Below, in pieces: positions 18,197-27,223 of a DNA stretch of 64,000 nucleotides; the stretch's first letter is position 1; each line of letters begins with the position of its first letter. Source of the stretch: JANXAZ01 sp037446605 (GTDB lineage Bacteria > Pseudomonadota > Alphaproteobacteria > Geminicoccales > Geminicoccaceae); assembly GCA_037446605.1 (NCBI GenBank), contig JBBIIE010000004.1, positions 7,016 to 71,015 of the forward strand. Direction: 5' to 3'. The notes under the pieces are model-generated. The model saw only the letters and a program-made list of their open reading frames with translations, was not told where the DNA came from and searched no databases. The position numbers and the translations under genes are program-made.

Positions 18197-19267
18197 TCAG
18201 CCCCGGCCGCCGACCCGATCGCCGGGAAGGCGGAGCTGGCCCAGGAGCCGGAGCGCCGTTCGCGTGGCCGCTCCCGCCGTCAGCAGCAGCGGCGGCAGCG
18301 CCAGCCACTCGAGGGTCCAGGCCGCACCCGATCGCTCGTTCTCGTGGACGAGGGCGTGCTGGAGCGCCGGTGCGAGCGTCGCCGCGTGACGGGCCAGCGC
18401 GACCAGCGTCTCGGCCGCCACCGGATTGACCTTGTGCGGCATCGCCGAGGAGCCGCCCCCGCCGGCGATCAGGAGCTCGGCGACCTCGTCCTGGGCGAGC
18501 AGGGCGACGTCCTGCCCGAGCTTGCCGAGCGTGCCGGCGATGACCGCCAGCAGGCCCGCGAGCTCGGCGATGCCATCGCGCTCGGTGTGCCAGGCTCGGT
18601 CGGCCCGGCCGATCCCGAGCGCATCCGCGAGCCGGTCGGCGATCGCCTGCGCCTGCGGCCCGAGCTCGGCGCGGTCGCCGGTCGCACCCCCGAGCTGGAG
18701 CCGCAGGAGCCGCGGGCGCAGATCGGCCAGGCGTCGGCGATGGCGGACGAGCGGCTCGCGCCAGCCCGCGACCTTGTGGCCCCAGGTGATCGGCAGGGCC
18801 CGCCGCATCCGCGTCCGGCCCATCAGCCGTCGATCACCCCACGCCGAGGCCAGCTCGTCGAGGCCGGCCAGGAGCGAGGTGAGGCGTCCATCGAGCAGCG
18901 TAACCGCGCGATCGAGGCGGAGGACGAGACTCGTGTCGACGACGTCCTGACTGGTGCAGCCCAGATGCAGCCATCGTGCGTGCGGGGCACCCAACGCCAC
19001 CCTGAGCTGGCGAACGAGCTCCGGCACCACCACGCCGTCCCGGGCGGTCGACGCCCGCAGGGACGCGAGGTCGGGGCTGAACGAGGTGCACAGCTCGGCG
19101 ATCGCCGCGGCGGCCTCGCTCGGTACGAGGCCGTGGGCGGCCTGGGCGGCGGCGAGCTCCGCCTCGAAGCGGAGCATGAGGACCAGCTCGGTCTCGGCCG
19201 AGAGCAGGGCCGCCATCTCGGGATCGCCCAGCAGCTCGCCCAGGAAGGGGTGCTCGAAGGGGGCCAC
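18197..19267 (-). CDS. pcaB: 3-carboxy-cis,cis-muconate cycloisomerase
   Basis: Fumarase/aspartase-superfamily enzyme of the protocatechuate branch of the beta-ketoadipate pathway. The 356-residue length is right for alphaproteobacterial PcaB and short for adenylosuccinate lyase. Characteristic residues are GCTSQDVVDTS (region 2) and the superfamily signature GGSSAMPHKVNP. The start is GTG 19267. No pcaCDHG genes lie nearby, so it is separated from the usual pca cluster. A tRNA-Arg gene lies 70 bases upstream on the same strand with no obvious terminator between, so read-through from the tRNA promoter is possible. Confidence 0.85.
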   Translation of the reverse strand: MAPFEHPFLGELLGDPEMAALLSAETELVLMLRFEAELAAAQAAHGLVPSEAAAAIAELCTSFSPDLASLRASTARDGVVVPELVRQLRVALGAPHARWLHLGCTSQDVVDTSLVLRLDRAVTLLDGRLTSLLAGLDELASAWGDRRLMGRTRMRRALPITWGHKVAGWREPLVRHRRRLADLRPRLLRLQLGGATGDRAELGPQAQAIADRLADALGIGRADRAWHTERDGIAELAGLLAVIAGTLGKLGQDVALLAQDEVAELLIAGGGGSSAMPHKVNPVAAETLVALARHAATLAPALQHALVHENERSGAAWTLEWLALPPLLLTAGAATRTALRLLGQLRLPGDRVGGRG

Positions 19268-19336
19268 GGGGTCGCGAGGGTTCCCGATCCGGCGCGTTCA
19301 CGAGGAAGCCGACGCCCGCGCGCGGGCCGACCCGGC

Positions 19337-19413
19337 TGGCGCGCCCGACAGGACTCGAACCTGTGACCTTTAGCTCCGGAGGCTAACGCTCTATCCAGCT
19401 GAGCTACGGGCGC
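19337..19413 (-). tRNA. tRNA-Arg (anticodon CCG)
   Basis: The minus strand folds into a full cloverleaf of 77 bases: acceptor GCGCCCG/CGGGCGC, D arm with GCTCAGCTGGATAGAGC, anticodon stem TTAGC/GCTAA around loop CTCCGGA (anticodon CCG, reads CGG), and T arm with GGTTCGAGTCC. The CCA end is encoded (19337-19339). Confidence 0.97.
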
Positions 19414-19421
19414 CCGGCCCG

Positions 19422-19451
19422 TATATAGCGGGGGGGTACGGGCTTCGCCAA
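19422..19451 (-). promoter_or_regulatory. Promoter of tRNA-Arg
   Basis: Reading leftward, TTGGCG (19451-19446) is followed after 18 bases by TATATA (19427-19422). The predicted start point falls within a few bases of the tRNA 5' end at 19413. The TATATA box stands out in this GC-rich DNA. Confidence 0.6.
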
Positions 19452-19542
19452 GCCACCGCGTGCGACGCTCCGCGGGCTTGAGCCGGAGGCCGCGCGCTGG
19501 CAGCTAGCGCCGGTCCCGAGGTGCTGCAGCCGGAGCCAGCCT

Positions 19543-19770
19543 GTGGCGGACGAGGTTTTCTTGCTGCACGACCGCGAGGTCGTGATCACCGGCGATCTGC
19601 ACGTCCGGTGCGACGGTGGCCAGGGCGCGTTGGGCCATCCGCGCGAGTTCATGACGCTCGAGCGCGGTGGCGAGGTGACCTGCAAGTACTGCGCTCGGCG
19701 TTTCGTCCACCGATCGAGCCCCGCTGCCGAGGCGGTCCGGCGCGAGGGTCAGCCGCTCGCCCCTGCCTGA
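19543..19770 (+). CDS. zf-CHCC zinc-finger domain protein
   Basis: A 75-residue protein of the zf-CHCC family, bacterial relatives of the mitochondrial complex I subunit NDUFS6. Zinc ligands are seen in order as HVRC, GHPREF and the pair in TCKYCARRF. It is soluble and of unknown precise role. It begins at a GTG (19543); no ATG is available. Its last 22 bases overlap the 3' end of the convergent MATE gene. Small size and a conserved metal motif make the call firm, although the start could be slightly different. Confidence 0.85.
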   Translation: MADEVFLLHDREVVITGDLHVRCDGGQGALGHPREFMTLERGGEVTCKYCARRFVHRSSPAAEAVRREGQPLAPA

Positions 19771-21128
19771 GCGAGCCGCGGCGGCAGGCAGCGCAGCAGG
19801 AGCAGCGCGGTGACCGCCGCGCCCGCCCAGGCTACCGTCGGCACACCGACCGCGATCCCGAGAAAGCCCATGCCCAGGGCCACATCGAACAGCCAGAGGG
19901 CCGCCGGCGGGGCGGCCACGTGGCGGCCGATGCCGATCAGGAGGGCGGGCAGCGGGCGGCCCAGGCCCTGAAGCACGCCCGCGCCCAGCACCACGACCGC
20001 GTAGGCCGGAAAGGCCAGGACGGCGAGCCCGAGATAGAGCGAGCCCAAGGCCCGCACGTCGGGATCGTCGGTGAAGACCGCGATCAGCGGGTTGCGGGAC
20101 CAGAAGACGAGGAGCGCCCCGAGGGCCATCAGGACGACGCCGCTGCCCAGCGTGGTCCGTGCCGCGGTGCGGACGCGATCGAGCCGGCCCGCGCCCAGGT
20201 TCTGGCCGACCAGTGCCACCGTCGCGGCGTTGAGGCCGAGCGTCGGGAGGAGCACGAGCTGCTCGATCCGCAGCGCGATGCCGTAGCCGGCGACGGCCGC
20301 CGCGCCGTGCCGCGCCGCGAAGGCGGTCACGACCGCGAGGCCGACCCCGGTCGCGAGCATGGTGAGCGTGTTGGGCAGCACCTGGCCCAGCACGCGACGC
20401 AGGGCGGTGGCGACCGGGCGCAGCTCGCGCAGCGCCAGCCCCGCGGCCAGGGGCGTCGCCCGGGCCCGGCTCCAGAGCCAGGCGAGCTGGCCGAGCTGGA
20501 CGACCAGATGCGATGCGGCGATGCCGGCGACACCCATCGCCGGCAACGGCCCCACGCCGAACATGAGGACGGGGACCAGACCGGCATTGGCCAGTGTTCC
20601 GGCCGCGACCCCGTTGCGCAGGCTGCGCGTGTCGCCCGATGCGGTGAGCGCAGCGTTGACGACGGCGCCCAGCAGGAACAGCGGCGCCGAGACCAGGAGC
20701 GGCACGATGTAGAGCAGCACGAGGTCCAGCACGACGTCGCGCGCGCCGAGGAGCCCGGCGAGGGCGCGTGCCCCGGTGGCGCCGAGCAGGGACACCAGGA
20801 GCCCGCCCGCCGAAGCCAGGAGGAGCGCCTGCGACCAGAGCTGGCGGCCGGCGGCCGGTCGGCCGGCCCCGAGTTCCTGCGCCACCAGTGCCGCCGTGCC
20901 CTGGCCGAAGCCGAAGCTCGCCGCGATGATGATGAAGAAGATCGGGAAGGCGGTCGCGAGCGCGGCGAGCGCCTCGGTCGACCAGGTGCCCGCCCAGTAG
21001 CTGTTGGTCACGTTGAAGACGGTCTGCAGCGCCATCGCCGTCGCCGACGGCAGCGCGATCCGTCGGATCAGCCTCGGGATGGGTCCGCTCGTGAGGGCGT
21101 CGGACGGGATCCTGCGCGAGCTCGTCAA
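19749..21128 (-). CDS. MATE-family efflux transporter
   Basis: Multidrug and toxin extrusion antiporter, 459 residues with about 12 hydrophobic helices. It has the two-fold MatE repeat: the first half around ALPSATAMALQTVFNVTNSYWAG and FGFGQGTAALVAQELGAG, the second half around ALRIEQLVLLPTLGLNAATVALVGQNLGAG. The start is a TTG whose TTGA overlaps the stop of the upstream kinase gene; no ATG or GTG fits the conserved N terminus. It ends inside the convergent zf-CHCC gene. Coupling to the sugar kinase and acyltransferase suggests one leftward transcript. Substrate is unknown. Confidence 0.88.
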   Translation of the reverse strand: MTSSRRIPSDALTSGPIPRLIRRIALPSATAMALQTVFNVTNSYWAGTWSTEALAALATAFPIFFIIIAASFGFGQGTAALVAQELGAGRPAAGRQLWSQALLLASAGGLLVSLLGATGARALAGLLGARDVVLDLVLLYIVPLLVSAPLFLLGAVVNAALTASGDTRSLRNGVAAGTLANAGLVPVLMFGVGPLPAMGVAGIAASHLVVQLGQLAWLWSRARATPLAAGLALRELRPVATALRRVLGQVLPNTLTMLATGVGLAVVTAFAARHGAAAVAGYGIALRIEQLVLLPTLGLNAATVALVGQNLGAGRLDRVRTAARTTLGSGVVLMALGALLVFWSRNPLIAVFTDDPDVRALGSLYLGLAVLAFPAYAVVVLGAGVLQGLGRPLPALLIGIGRHVAAPPAALWLFDVALGMGFLGIAVGVPTVAWAGAAVTALLLLRCLPPRLAQAGASG

Positions 21129-21790
21129 AGAATCCGCCAGCCCGACTCCCAGAGCCGCTCACCGCCCACGAAGGCGCGTGCGTTGTCGCCGCGTCGAACG
21201 CCCGGCGGCAGGACCTCCAGCCGGCGCACGTTGCCGCCGCCGAGCACCACCTCGTCGGCGACCATCGCGGCCTTGAGCCGTGCCACGACGTCGAAGACCG
21301 CGGCACTCCAGCGCTTCTTGCCGAGGCGCTTGAGACCGCGCGTGCCGACCCAGTCCTCGAAGGTCCGCTTGCGCCGGTACGGCAGGTGGGCGAGCTCCAG
21401 GCCGAGCACGAGCCCGTCCAGGACCAGGGCTGCGCCGAGGCCGGTGCCGAGCCCGAGAAAGAGCATCTTGCCACCCTCCCAGGAGCCGAGCGCCTGCATG
21501 GCCGCGTCGTTGACGATGCGGGTGGGCGCGCCGAAGGCGTGCGACAGGTCGAACCCGAGCCAGCCGCCGCCGAGGTTCACCGGCTCGTCGACGAGCCTGC
21601 CGTCCTTGACCGGTCCCGGAACGCCGACGCTGACCCGCTCGTAGCGCCAGCCGGCCGCGGCCTCACGCACCCGCTCCACCAGCGTGCCCGGGCGGAGATC
21701 CGGCCCGGACGGGACCAGCCGAACCTCCTCGCCGGTCGAGACCTTGAGCTTGATGTTGTTGCCGCCGACATCGACGACGAGGACGCTCAT
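21125..21790 (-). CDS. ROK-family sugar kinase (polyphosphate glucokinase-like)
   Basis: A 221-residue ROK/ppgK-like kinase. ATP/polyphosphate-binding residues are in VVDVGGNNIKLKV (residues 5-17), and the catalytic Asp region is VNDAAMQALGSWEGGKMLFLGLGTGLGAAL. The zinc-binding cysteines of NagC-type ROK proteins are absent, as in polyphosphate glucokinases. It should phosphorylate glucose or a related sugar in the cytoplasm. ATG 21790 (MSVLVVDVGG) is chosen; an upstream Arg-rich extension in frame is unlikely. It sits between the acyltransferase and MATE genes, overlapping the latter. Confidence 0.82.
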   Translation of the reverse strand: MSVLVVDVGGNNIKLKVSTGEEVRLVPSGPDLRPGTLVERVREAAAGWRYERVSVGVPGPVKDGRLVDEPVNLGGGWLGFDLSHAFGAPTRIVNDAAMQALGSWEGGKMLFLGLGTGLGAALVLDGLVLGLELAHLPYRRKRTFEDWVGTRGLKRLGKKRWSAAVFDVVARLKAAMVADEVVLGGGNVRRLEVLPPGVRRGDNARAFVGGERLWESGWRIL

Positions 21791-21839
21791 GCTGCGATCC
21801 CGGAAGCCGCGGGCGCGGCGCGTTATCGAGCCGGCAGCG

Positions 21840-23102
21840 TCAGGCCGCAAGAGCGGTGCCGCGCACCGTTCGACCGTCCTCGTGCGCGCCGCCCGCCCGC
21901 CAACGGTCGCGCAGGCGGCGCGCCAACCGGATCGCTTCGAGGACGGCCGGCCAGGGGTGCCGCCGGGGTGCGATCAACAGGTGGCCGAGGCGGCGCCGAT
22001 CGAGCCAGAGCTGGGTGTAGAAGCTGTCGGTCGGTGCCGCGCAGGAGTCGACCCAGCGGGGCCGCGGTGCGCGCCCGTGCCGCTGCTCCAGGAGCGCCAG
22101 TTGCAGCTGCATTCCGGGGCTCTGTCGCGCAAGCCGCTCGTCGTAGGTGATCTTGAAGACGTGCTCGGCCGCATCCTCGTCGGCCGAGCCCTTGAGCGAG
22201 CAGGCCATCGCGATCGGTCTGCCCTCGAGCTCCAGGGCGTCGAACGCGAGCAACCCCCGGGCGTGCATGCGTTCGCACATCGCCTCGAAGAACGCCCGGT
22301 CGCCCGCGTCCCGGGCGAGCGCGGTTCCGCTCCGACCCTTCCAGCCGGCCGCCTCGAGCTCGAGATAGGCCCGGACCCAGGGCCGGACGTCCTCGCCCGG
22401 CTCGAGCCGGCGGAGGTGCAGGGTCCCCTGCCGCTCGAGCTGTCGTCGCTGTCGCCGCAGCTCGCTGCGGTGGCGGGCGCCGAGGGCTCGCGCGAGATAG
22501 TCCTCGGCGGACCCGGCGCAGCGGAACAGACGACGCTCCCAGGCGTTGAGAACCAGGTGCGGCTGCCCGCGGGCGCGCAGCCGCGCCTCCAGGATCCGGG
22601 CGAACGGGCCGTCCTCGGCGTGCCCGATCAGCTCCAGGAGCCGCCCGGGACCGAGCCCGCGGTCGAGGCCGTCCAGGAGGACGTCGAGCGTCGGCTCCGG
22701 CTGCTCCGCATCGACCAGCGGTGTTCCGAGCAACCCGTGCGGCTGCGCCGGCGTGTAGGCGGTGCGCAGCGTTCGGATGAAGCGCGCCGGGACCAATGCC
22801 GCCGGCAGGACCGGGAGCAGACCCGCGAGCGATCCATCCGCTCGGCGGACGACCAGCAGGCGGAGCCCCGTCAGGGGCCCTCGGCGCTCGAGCTGCGCCA
22901 GGAGGAAGTCCGGCGCGAAGAACGGATTGGGCTCCAGCGCACGGACCGCGAGCTCGTGCCAGTCGGTGGCGATCGCGCGCAATTCGTCCGTGGCGGTCAG
23001 CACGTCCAGGCGCAGGGTCCCCGGGCGCGACCGTTCGGCGTGCTGCGCCGGATCCACGGTGCTCGCGACCTGCGCACACCGACAGCTGGCGGGCGCGGTC
23101 AT
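21840..23102 (-). CDS. GNAT-family acyltransferase (CelD/BcsL-like)
   Basis: A 420-residue protein with the double GNAT fold of the BcsL/CelD_N group, implicated in exopolysaccharide or cell-surface acylation. Visible blocks are NPFFAPDFLLAQL near residue 60, a basic segment RHRSELRRQRRQLERQG, LEAAGWKGRSGTAL, and the C-terminal HVFKITYDERLARQSPGMQL plus SCAAPTDSFYTQLW. No membrane segments are present. It heads the leftward group acyltransferase, kinase, MATE, preceded by a possible tiny membrane peptide. Substrate is unknown. Confidence 0.78.
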   Translation of the reverse strand: MTAPASCRCAQVASTVDPAQHAERSRPGTLRLDVLTATDELRAIATDWHELAVRALEPNPFFAPDFLLAQLERRGPLTGLRLLVVRRADGSLAGLLPVLPAALVPARFIRTLRTAYTPAQPHGLLGTPLVDAEQPEPTLDVLLDGLDRGLGPGRLLELIGHAEDGPFARILEARLRARGQPHLVLNAWERRLFRCAGSAEDYLARALGARHRSELRRQRRQLERQGTLHLRRLEPGEDVRPWVRAYLELEAAGWKGRSGTALARDAGDRAFFEAMCERMHARGLLAFDALELEGRPIAMACSLKGSADEDAAEHVFKITYDERLARQSPGMQLQLALLEQRHGRAPRPRWVDSCAAPTDSFYTQLWLDRRRLGHLLIAPRRHPWPAVLEAIRLARRLRDRWRAGGAHEDGRTVRGTALAA

Positions 23103-23135
23103 GAGCCGGTGCGGCCGAGCGTCGCGGGCCGGTCG

Positions 23136-23225
23136 TCAGGCCCCCACCTGGCTCGCCGCGATCAGGGCGACCGCTGCCGCCAGCGCTGCCAACAGCATGA
23201 TGACGCCGACATCGTACAGCTTCAC
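23136..23225 (-). CDS. Possible 29-residue single-TM peptide
   Basis: A GTG-started frame of 29 codons encodes MKLYDVGVIM followed by an Ala/Leu/Val-rich helix and ends SQVGA. It looks like a small single-pass membrane peptide 33 bases upstream of the acyltransferase gene. The ribosome site is weak (a GGGGG run). Such short hydrophobic frames arise by chance in GC-rich DNA, so this is tentative. Confidence 0.3.
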   Translation of the reverse strand: MKLYDVGVIMLLAALAAAVALIAASQVGA

Positions 23226-23393
23226 GGCCGAACCCCCATTCCACGAACGGCCCCGAGCGGACGCCGGGGCGCGGATCGATAGACCACCCGTGCCCCGCTG
23301 CAAAGCCGGTGCACCCCGGCGGTGTCGACGAGGGCGCATTGGCGCGCGGCCCGAGCCGTCCCAACTGAAGGGACCAGCAGAGGGAGTGATGCC

Positions 23394-25229
23394 GTGGCCG
23401 CCCGGAGCCTTCCCGACCCGCGCCCCCGCCCTACCGGTCCCGAGGGTGTTCCCGATCCCGCTCCGAGTGCACCGGTCGAGGGGCCGGCCGCCTCCCCCCG
23501 CGGCGCACCCGCCCATCCGTTCGAGAACTTCGACCGGCTGCTGCACGCCGCACAGGCGCGGCTCACCAACGCGATCTCGCCGGCCGTGGTGCGGGCGGCG
23601 AGCAGCGACTGGTGGACGCATCTCCTGAACGCCCCTGGCGCGCAGCTCGCCCTGAGCCAGCAGGCCATGGTCGACGCGTTTCGCCTCGGCCTGTTCACGC
23701 TGCGCGCCGCCGCCGGTCACGAGGATGCGGAGAGCCCGTTCGGCAGCGAGCGCGACCGGCGGTTCGCGGCGCCGGCCTGGCGCAAGTTCCCCTACAACGC
23801 GATGGCCGAGTCCTTCCTGGCCGTGCAGGCCTGGTGGGACAGCGCGAGCCGGATCCTGCGCGGCCCGACCCGTCAGCACATCCGCCAGATCGCCTTCATG
23901 CGGCGGCAGGTCCTGGACGTGCTGTCGCCGTCCAACTTCCTTTTGACCAACCCGGAGGTGCTGGAGCGGACCCAAGCCGAGCAGGGCCGGAACCTCGTCC
24001 GCGGCCTCGGTCACCTCCTCGAGGATCTCGAGCGGCAGGTGAGCGGACGCCCACCCGTCGGGAGCGAGGCCTGGCGGGTCGGCGAGAACCTCGCCACGAC
24101 GCCCGGCCAGGTCGTCTATCGCAACGAGCTGATCGAGCTGATCCAATACGCTCCGCGCACCGAGACCGTGCGGCCCGAGCCCATCCTCGTCGTGCCGGCC
24201 TGGATCATGAAGTACTATGTTCTCGATCTCCGGCCCGAGCGATCGCTGATCGGCTATCTCGTCGATCAGGGCCACACGGTGTTTTGCATCTCGTGGAAGA
24301 ATCCCGTGGCGTCGGACCGGGACAGGGGGCTCGACGACTACCGCCGTCTGGGTGTGGAGCGGGCGCTGGATGCGATCGGTGAGATCACCGGTGCCGCGCG
24401 CATCCATGCCTGCGGCTACTGCCTCGGCGGGACGCTGCTCGCGATCGCCGCGGCGCGGCTCGCCCGCGACGGCGACGAGCGTCTCGCCGGTCTGACGCTG
24501 CTCGCGGCGCAGACCGACTTCTCCGAGGCGGGCGAACTGCTGCTGTTCACCGACGAGAACGAGCTCGCCTACCTCGAGGACATGATGTGGGACCAGGGCT
24601 ATCTCGATTCGCGCCAGATGGCCGGCGCCTTCCAGATGCTCCGGTCGGTCGATCTGCTCTGGTCGCGGATGGTGCGCCAGTATCTGCTCGGCGAGCGCGA
24701 GCCGATGACCGATCTGATGGCGTGGAACGCGGATGGCACGCGCATGCCGGCGCGCATGCACACCGAGTACTTGCGCGATCTGTTCCTCGACAACAGGCTC
24801 AGCCGCGGCCGCTACGCGGTCGAGGGCCGGCCCGTCGCGCTGAGCGACATCCGCTGCCCGATCTTCGCCGTCGGCACGGAGAGCGACCACATCGCGCCCT
24901 GGCAGTCGGTCTACAAGATCCGCCTCCTGACCGACACCGAGGTCACCTTCGTGCTCACCAGCGGCGGCCACAATGCCGGCATCGTGAGCCCGCCGGGCCG
25001 AGCCGATCGACGCTTCCGCATGCTCACCGTGGCGGCAAGCGAACCCTACGCGCCCCCCGATCTCTGGGCCGCCGGTGCACCGCGGCAGTCGGGCTCGTGG
25101 TGGCCTGCCTGGCAGGCCTGGCTCGCGGCGCGCAGCGGACCGCCGGTGGCGCCGCCGCCGCTCGGACGACCCGAGCGTGGCTATCCACCGCTCGCTCCGG
25201 CGCCCGGGACCTACGTGCTGCAGCGCTGA
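23394..25229 (+). CDS. phaC: Class I poly(3-hydroxyalkanoate) synthase
   Basis: Polymerises 3-hydroxyacyl-CoA into PHA granules. The 611-residue protein matches class I length. The N-terminal domain contains the DPRFAAPAW-like block (RRFAAPAWRKFPYN). The lipase-like box GYCLGG places the nucleophile at Cys343, with the catalytic Asp in TESDHIAPW and His in SGGHNAGI. GTG 23394 is preceded by AGGGAG; an extension further upstream is unsupported. No phaA, phaB, phaR or phasin gene lies adjacent. A proline/alanine-rich N terminus of about 40 residues is variable in the family. Confidence 0.95.
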   Translation: MAARSLPDPRPRPTGPEGVPDPAPSAPVEGPAASPRGAPAHPFENFDRLLHAAQARLTNAISPAVVRAASSDWWTHLLNAPGAQLALSQQAMVDAFRLGLFTLRAAAGHEDAESPFGSERDRRFAAPAWRKFPYNAMAESFLAVQAWWDSASRILRGPTRQHIRQIAFMRRQVLDVLSPSNFLLTNPEVLERTQAEQGRNLVRGLGHLLEDLERQVSGRPPVGSEAWRVGENLATTPGQVVYRNELIELIQYAPRTETVRPEPILVVPAWIMKYYVLDLRPERSLIGYLVDQGHTVFCISWKNPVASDRDRGLDDYRRLGVERALDAIGEITGAARIHACGYCLGGTLLAIAAARLARDGDERLAGLTLLAAQTDFSEAGELLLFTDENELAYLEDMMWDQGYLDSRQMAGAFQMLRSVDLLWSRMVRQYLLGEREPMTDLMAWNADGTRMPARMHTEYLRDLFLDNRLSRGRYAVEGRPVALSDIRCPIFAVGTESDHIAPWQSVYKIRLLTDTEVTFVLTSGGHNAGIVSPPGRADRRFRMLTVAASEPYAPPDLWAAGAPRQSGSWWPAWQAWLAARSGPPVAPPPLGRPERGYPPLAPAPGTYVLQR

Positions 25230-25297
25230 GCGGCGTCGCGGGGCGCTCCGCGCGGGGCGGGGTTGTCGCCTGGCCGTCGCTGGTCCAAGGGCAGGCC

Positions 25298-26221
25298 ATG
25301 TCGAGCTCGGCCGAAGCATCGGCGCAGCCGCGCCAGCCGCTCTCCCGCGATCTCGCCGCCGGGCTCGCGGCCGGCGCCCTCGTCGTCGCCATCTGGACCG
25401 CCTTCCTTCTGGTCTCCCGTGCCGGCGTGCTCGGGCCGCTCGCGCCGACCGACATCGCCGGCCTGCGGATGGGTGTGGCGAGCGTGGCCGTGCTGCCGAT
25501 CGTCCTGCGCCATGGTCTGGCGGGGCTCCGCCTGCACCAGGCGGCACTGCTCGTGGCAACTGCCGGCCTCGGCTTCCCGCTCCTCGCCTATGCCGGCTTC
25601 GCGCACGCCCCGGCCTCCCACGCGGCGGTCATGATGTCGGGCACGCTGCCGCTCTGGACCGCCCTGCTGGCCCGCCTCGTCCTGCGCGAGCCCTTGAGCG
25701 GGCGTCGCGTCCTGAGCCTGGCGCTGATCCTCGCGGGCGTCGCGGCGCTGGCGGCCGGCCTCGGCACGGCCCCGGAGGGTGCTTGGCGCGGCGATCTCCT
25801 GTTCGCCTCGGCGTCCTTCTCCTGGGCCATCTTCACGGTCGCGGCGCGGGCCTGGCGCGTCGCCCCGCTCCGGGCCGCGGGCGTGGTCGGCATCGGCGCC
25901 GGGCTCTGCTACCTGCCGATCTGGATCCTCCTGCTCCCCAAGGGCCTCGCCGGCGCGGGCTGGCCCGAGCTGGTGGCGCAGGGGATCTATCACGGGCTGC
26001 TCGCGTTCCTGGTCGCCTTCGTCGCCTTCACCCGCTGCGTCGCCATCCTCGGCCCGGGACCGACGACGATGCTCACCGCACTCGTGCCCGGCCTCGGCGC
26101 CGTGCTGGCGGTTCCGATCCTGGGCGAGCCCCTGACGCTCGCGGCGGTCGGCGGGCTCGTGCTGGTGACCGCCGGAATGCTCACCACGGTGACCGGGCTG
26201 CGCGCCGCTCCCCGTGCCTGA
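25298..26221 (+). CDS. EamA/DMT-family transporter
   Basis: A 307-residue inner-membrane protein with ten hydrophobic helices in two EamA repeats (the first ends near LILAGVAALAAGLG, the second near GLVLVTAGMLTTV). Family members export amino acids, metabolites or drugs. Typical EamA features are the helix-turn APASHAAVMMSGTLPLWTALLA and the second-repeat GPGPTTMLTALVPGLGAVLAVPILGEP block. The ATG at 25298 is preceded by AAGGGCAGG. It follows phaC on the same strand after 68 bases and converges on the Sua5 gene with a three-base gap. Confidence 0.85.
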   Translation: MSSSAEASAQPRQPLSRDLAAGLAAGALVVAIWTAFLLVSRAGVLGPLAPTDIAGLRMGVASVAVLPIVLRHGLAGLRLHQAALLVATAGLGFPLLAYAGFAHAPASHAAVMMSGTLPLWTALLARLVLREPLSGRRVLSLALILAGVAALAAGLGTAPEGAWRGDLLFASASFSWAIFTVAARAWRVAPLRAAGVVGIGAGLCYLPIWILLLPKGLAGAGWPELVAQGIYHGLLAFLVAFVAFTRCVAILGPGPTTMLTALVPGLGAVLAVPILGEPLTLAAVGGLVLVTAGMLTTVTGLRAAPRA

Positions 26222-26224
26222 GGT

Positions 26225-27208
26225 TCAGCCGGCGCCGTCCGGCACACGGTCCTCCGTGCCACGCGGTGCCGCAGCCCGCCGCAGCCGGTCGCGGATCGCC
26301 TCGCCGAGCCCGACGGGCGGAACCGGTACCACGGCGATCCGTCGGGCCCCGCTGCGGTCGGCCTCGCGAAGGAGCGCGTAGAGGCTCCGCGCGGCCTCCG
26401 CGAGATCGCCGGCCGGGCTCAGGTTGAGCGTGCGGAGCGCACCTGTCGGCGCATCGTCGCCGAAGGCGAGCAGGACCTCGTCCGGCTCCACGCTCCGTGC
26501 ATCGAGCCGGAGGGGCAGACGTGGCGCGTAGTGGGCCTCGAGGCGGCCCGGCGAGCGGGGAGCCTCACCGGCCGCGGGCTCGGCTAGGGGGCCGACGAGC
26601 GCCTCGACCGCCGCCCGCTCCAGCCCACCCGGCCGGAGCAGGCGCGCCGGGCCCGGCCGGCTCAGGTCGACCACCGTGCTCTCCACACCGACGGCGCAGG
26701 GCCCGCCATCGAGCACGAGCTCGGCCCGGTCGCCGAGCTCGGCTGCGACCTGCTCGGCCCGGGTCGGGCTCACCCGGCCGGAGAGATTGGCCGACGGGGC
26801 CACCACCGGACGATCGACGGCGCGCAGCAGTGCGAGCGCCACCGGATGGGCGGGTACGCGGACCGCCACCGTGTCGAGCCCGGCCGTCGCGTGCCGCGAT
26901 ACGGGCGAGCCCGACCGTTGCCGCAGCACGAGCGTGAGCGGTCCCGGCCAGAAGGCCGCGGCGAGCCGACGCGCGCGCTCGTCCAGCTCGGCGATCGGTG
27001 CGACCGCGGCGGCCTCGGCCAGGTGGACGATCAGCGGATTGTGGGCGGGACGCCCCTTCGCCCGATAGAGCGCCAGGACGGCAGCGTCCGAGGTCGCATC
27101 CGCACCGAGACCGTAGACCGTCTCGGTCGGGAACGCGACCAGCGCGCCGGAACGGAGCAGGGCGGCGGCCGCGGCGATCGCGGCGGCATCCGCGCGAACG
27201 ATCCGCAC
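26225..27208 (-). CDS. L-threonylcarbamoyladenylate synthase (Sua5 type)
   Basis: Makes threonylcarbamoyl-AMP for the universal tRNA t6A37 modification. The 327-residue length shows the two-domain Sua5 form rather than short TsaC. The YrdC domain has FPTETVYGLGADA, the KGRPAHNPLIVHL block, and PSANLSGRVSPT; the linker and C-terminal Sua5 domain start near SPGRLEAHYAPR. The start is GTG 27208, 15 bases after the purD stop on the same strand. Confidence 0.93.
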   Translation of the reverse strand: MRIVRADAAAIAAAAALLRSGALVAFPTETVYGLGADATSDAAVLALYRAKGRPAHNPLIVHLAEAAAVAPIAELDERARRLAAAFWPGPLTLVLRQRSGSPVSRHATAGLDTVAVRVPAHPVALALLRAVDRPVVAPSANLSGRVSPTRAEQVAAELGDRAELVLDGGPCAVGVESTVVDLSRPGPARLLRPGGLERAAVEALVGPLAEPAAGEAPRSPGRLEAHYAPRLPLRLDARSVEPDEVLLAFGDDAPTGALRTLNLSPAGDLAEAARSLYALLREADRSGARRIAVVPVPPVGLGEAIRDRLRRAAAPRGTEDRVPDGAG

Positions 27209-27223
27209 GGGGCCTCCCCGCCT

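Noticed and set aside
18197..19267. Adenylosuccinate lyase (purB)
   Set aside because: It is far shorter than PurB (356 residues) and the TSQDVVDTS block and length fit PcaB.
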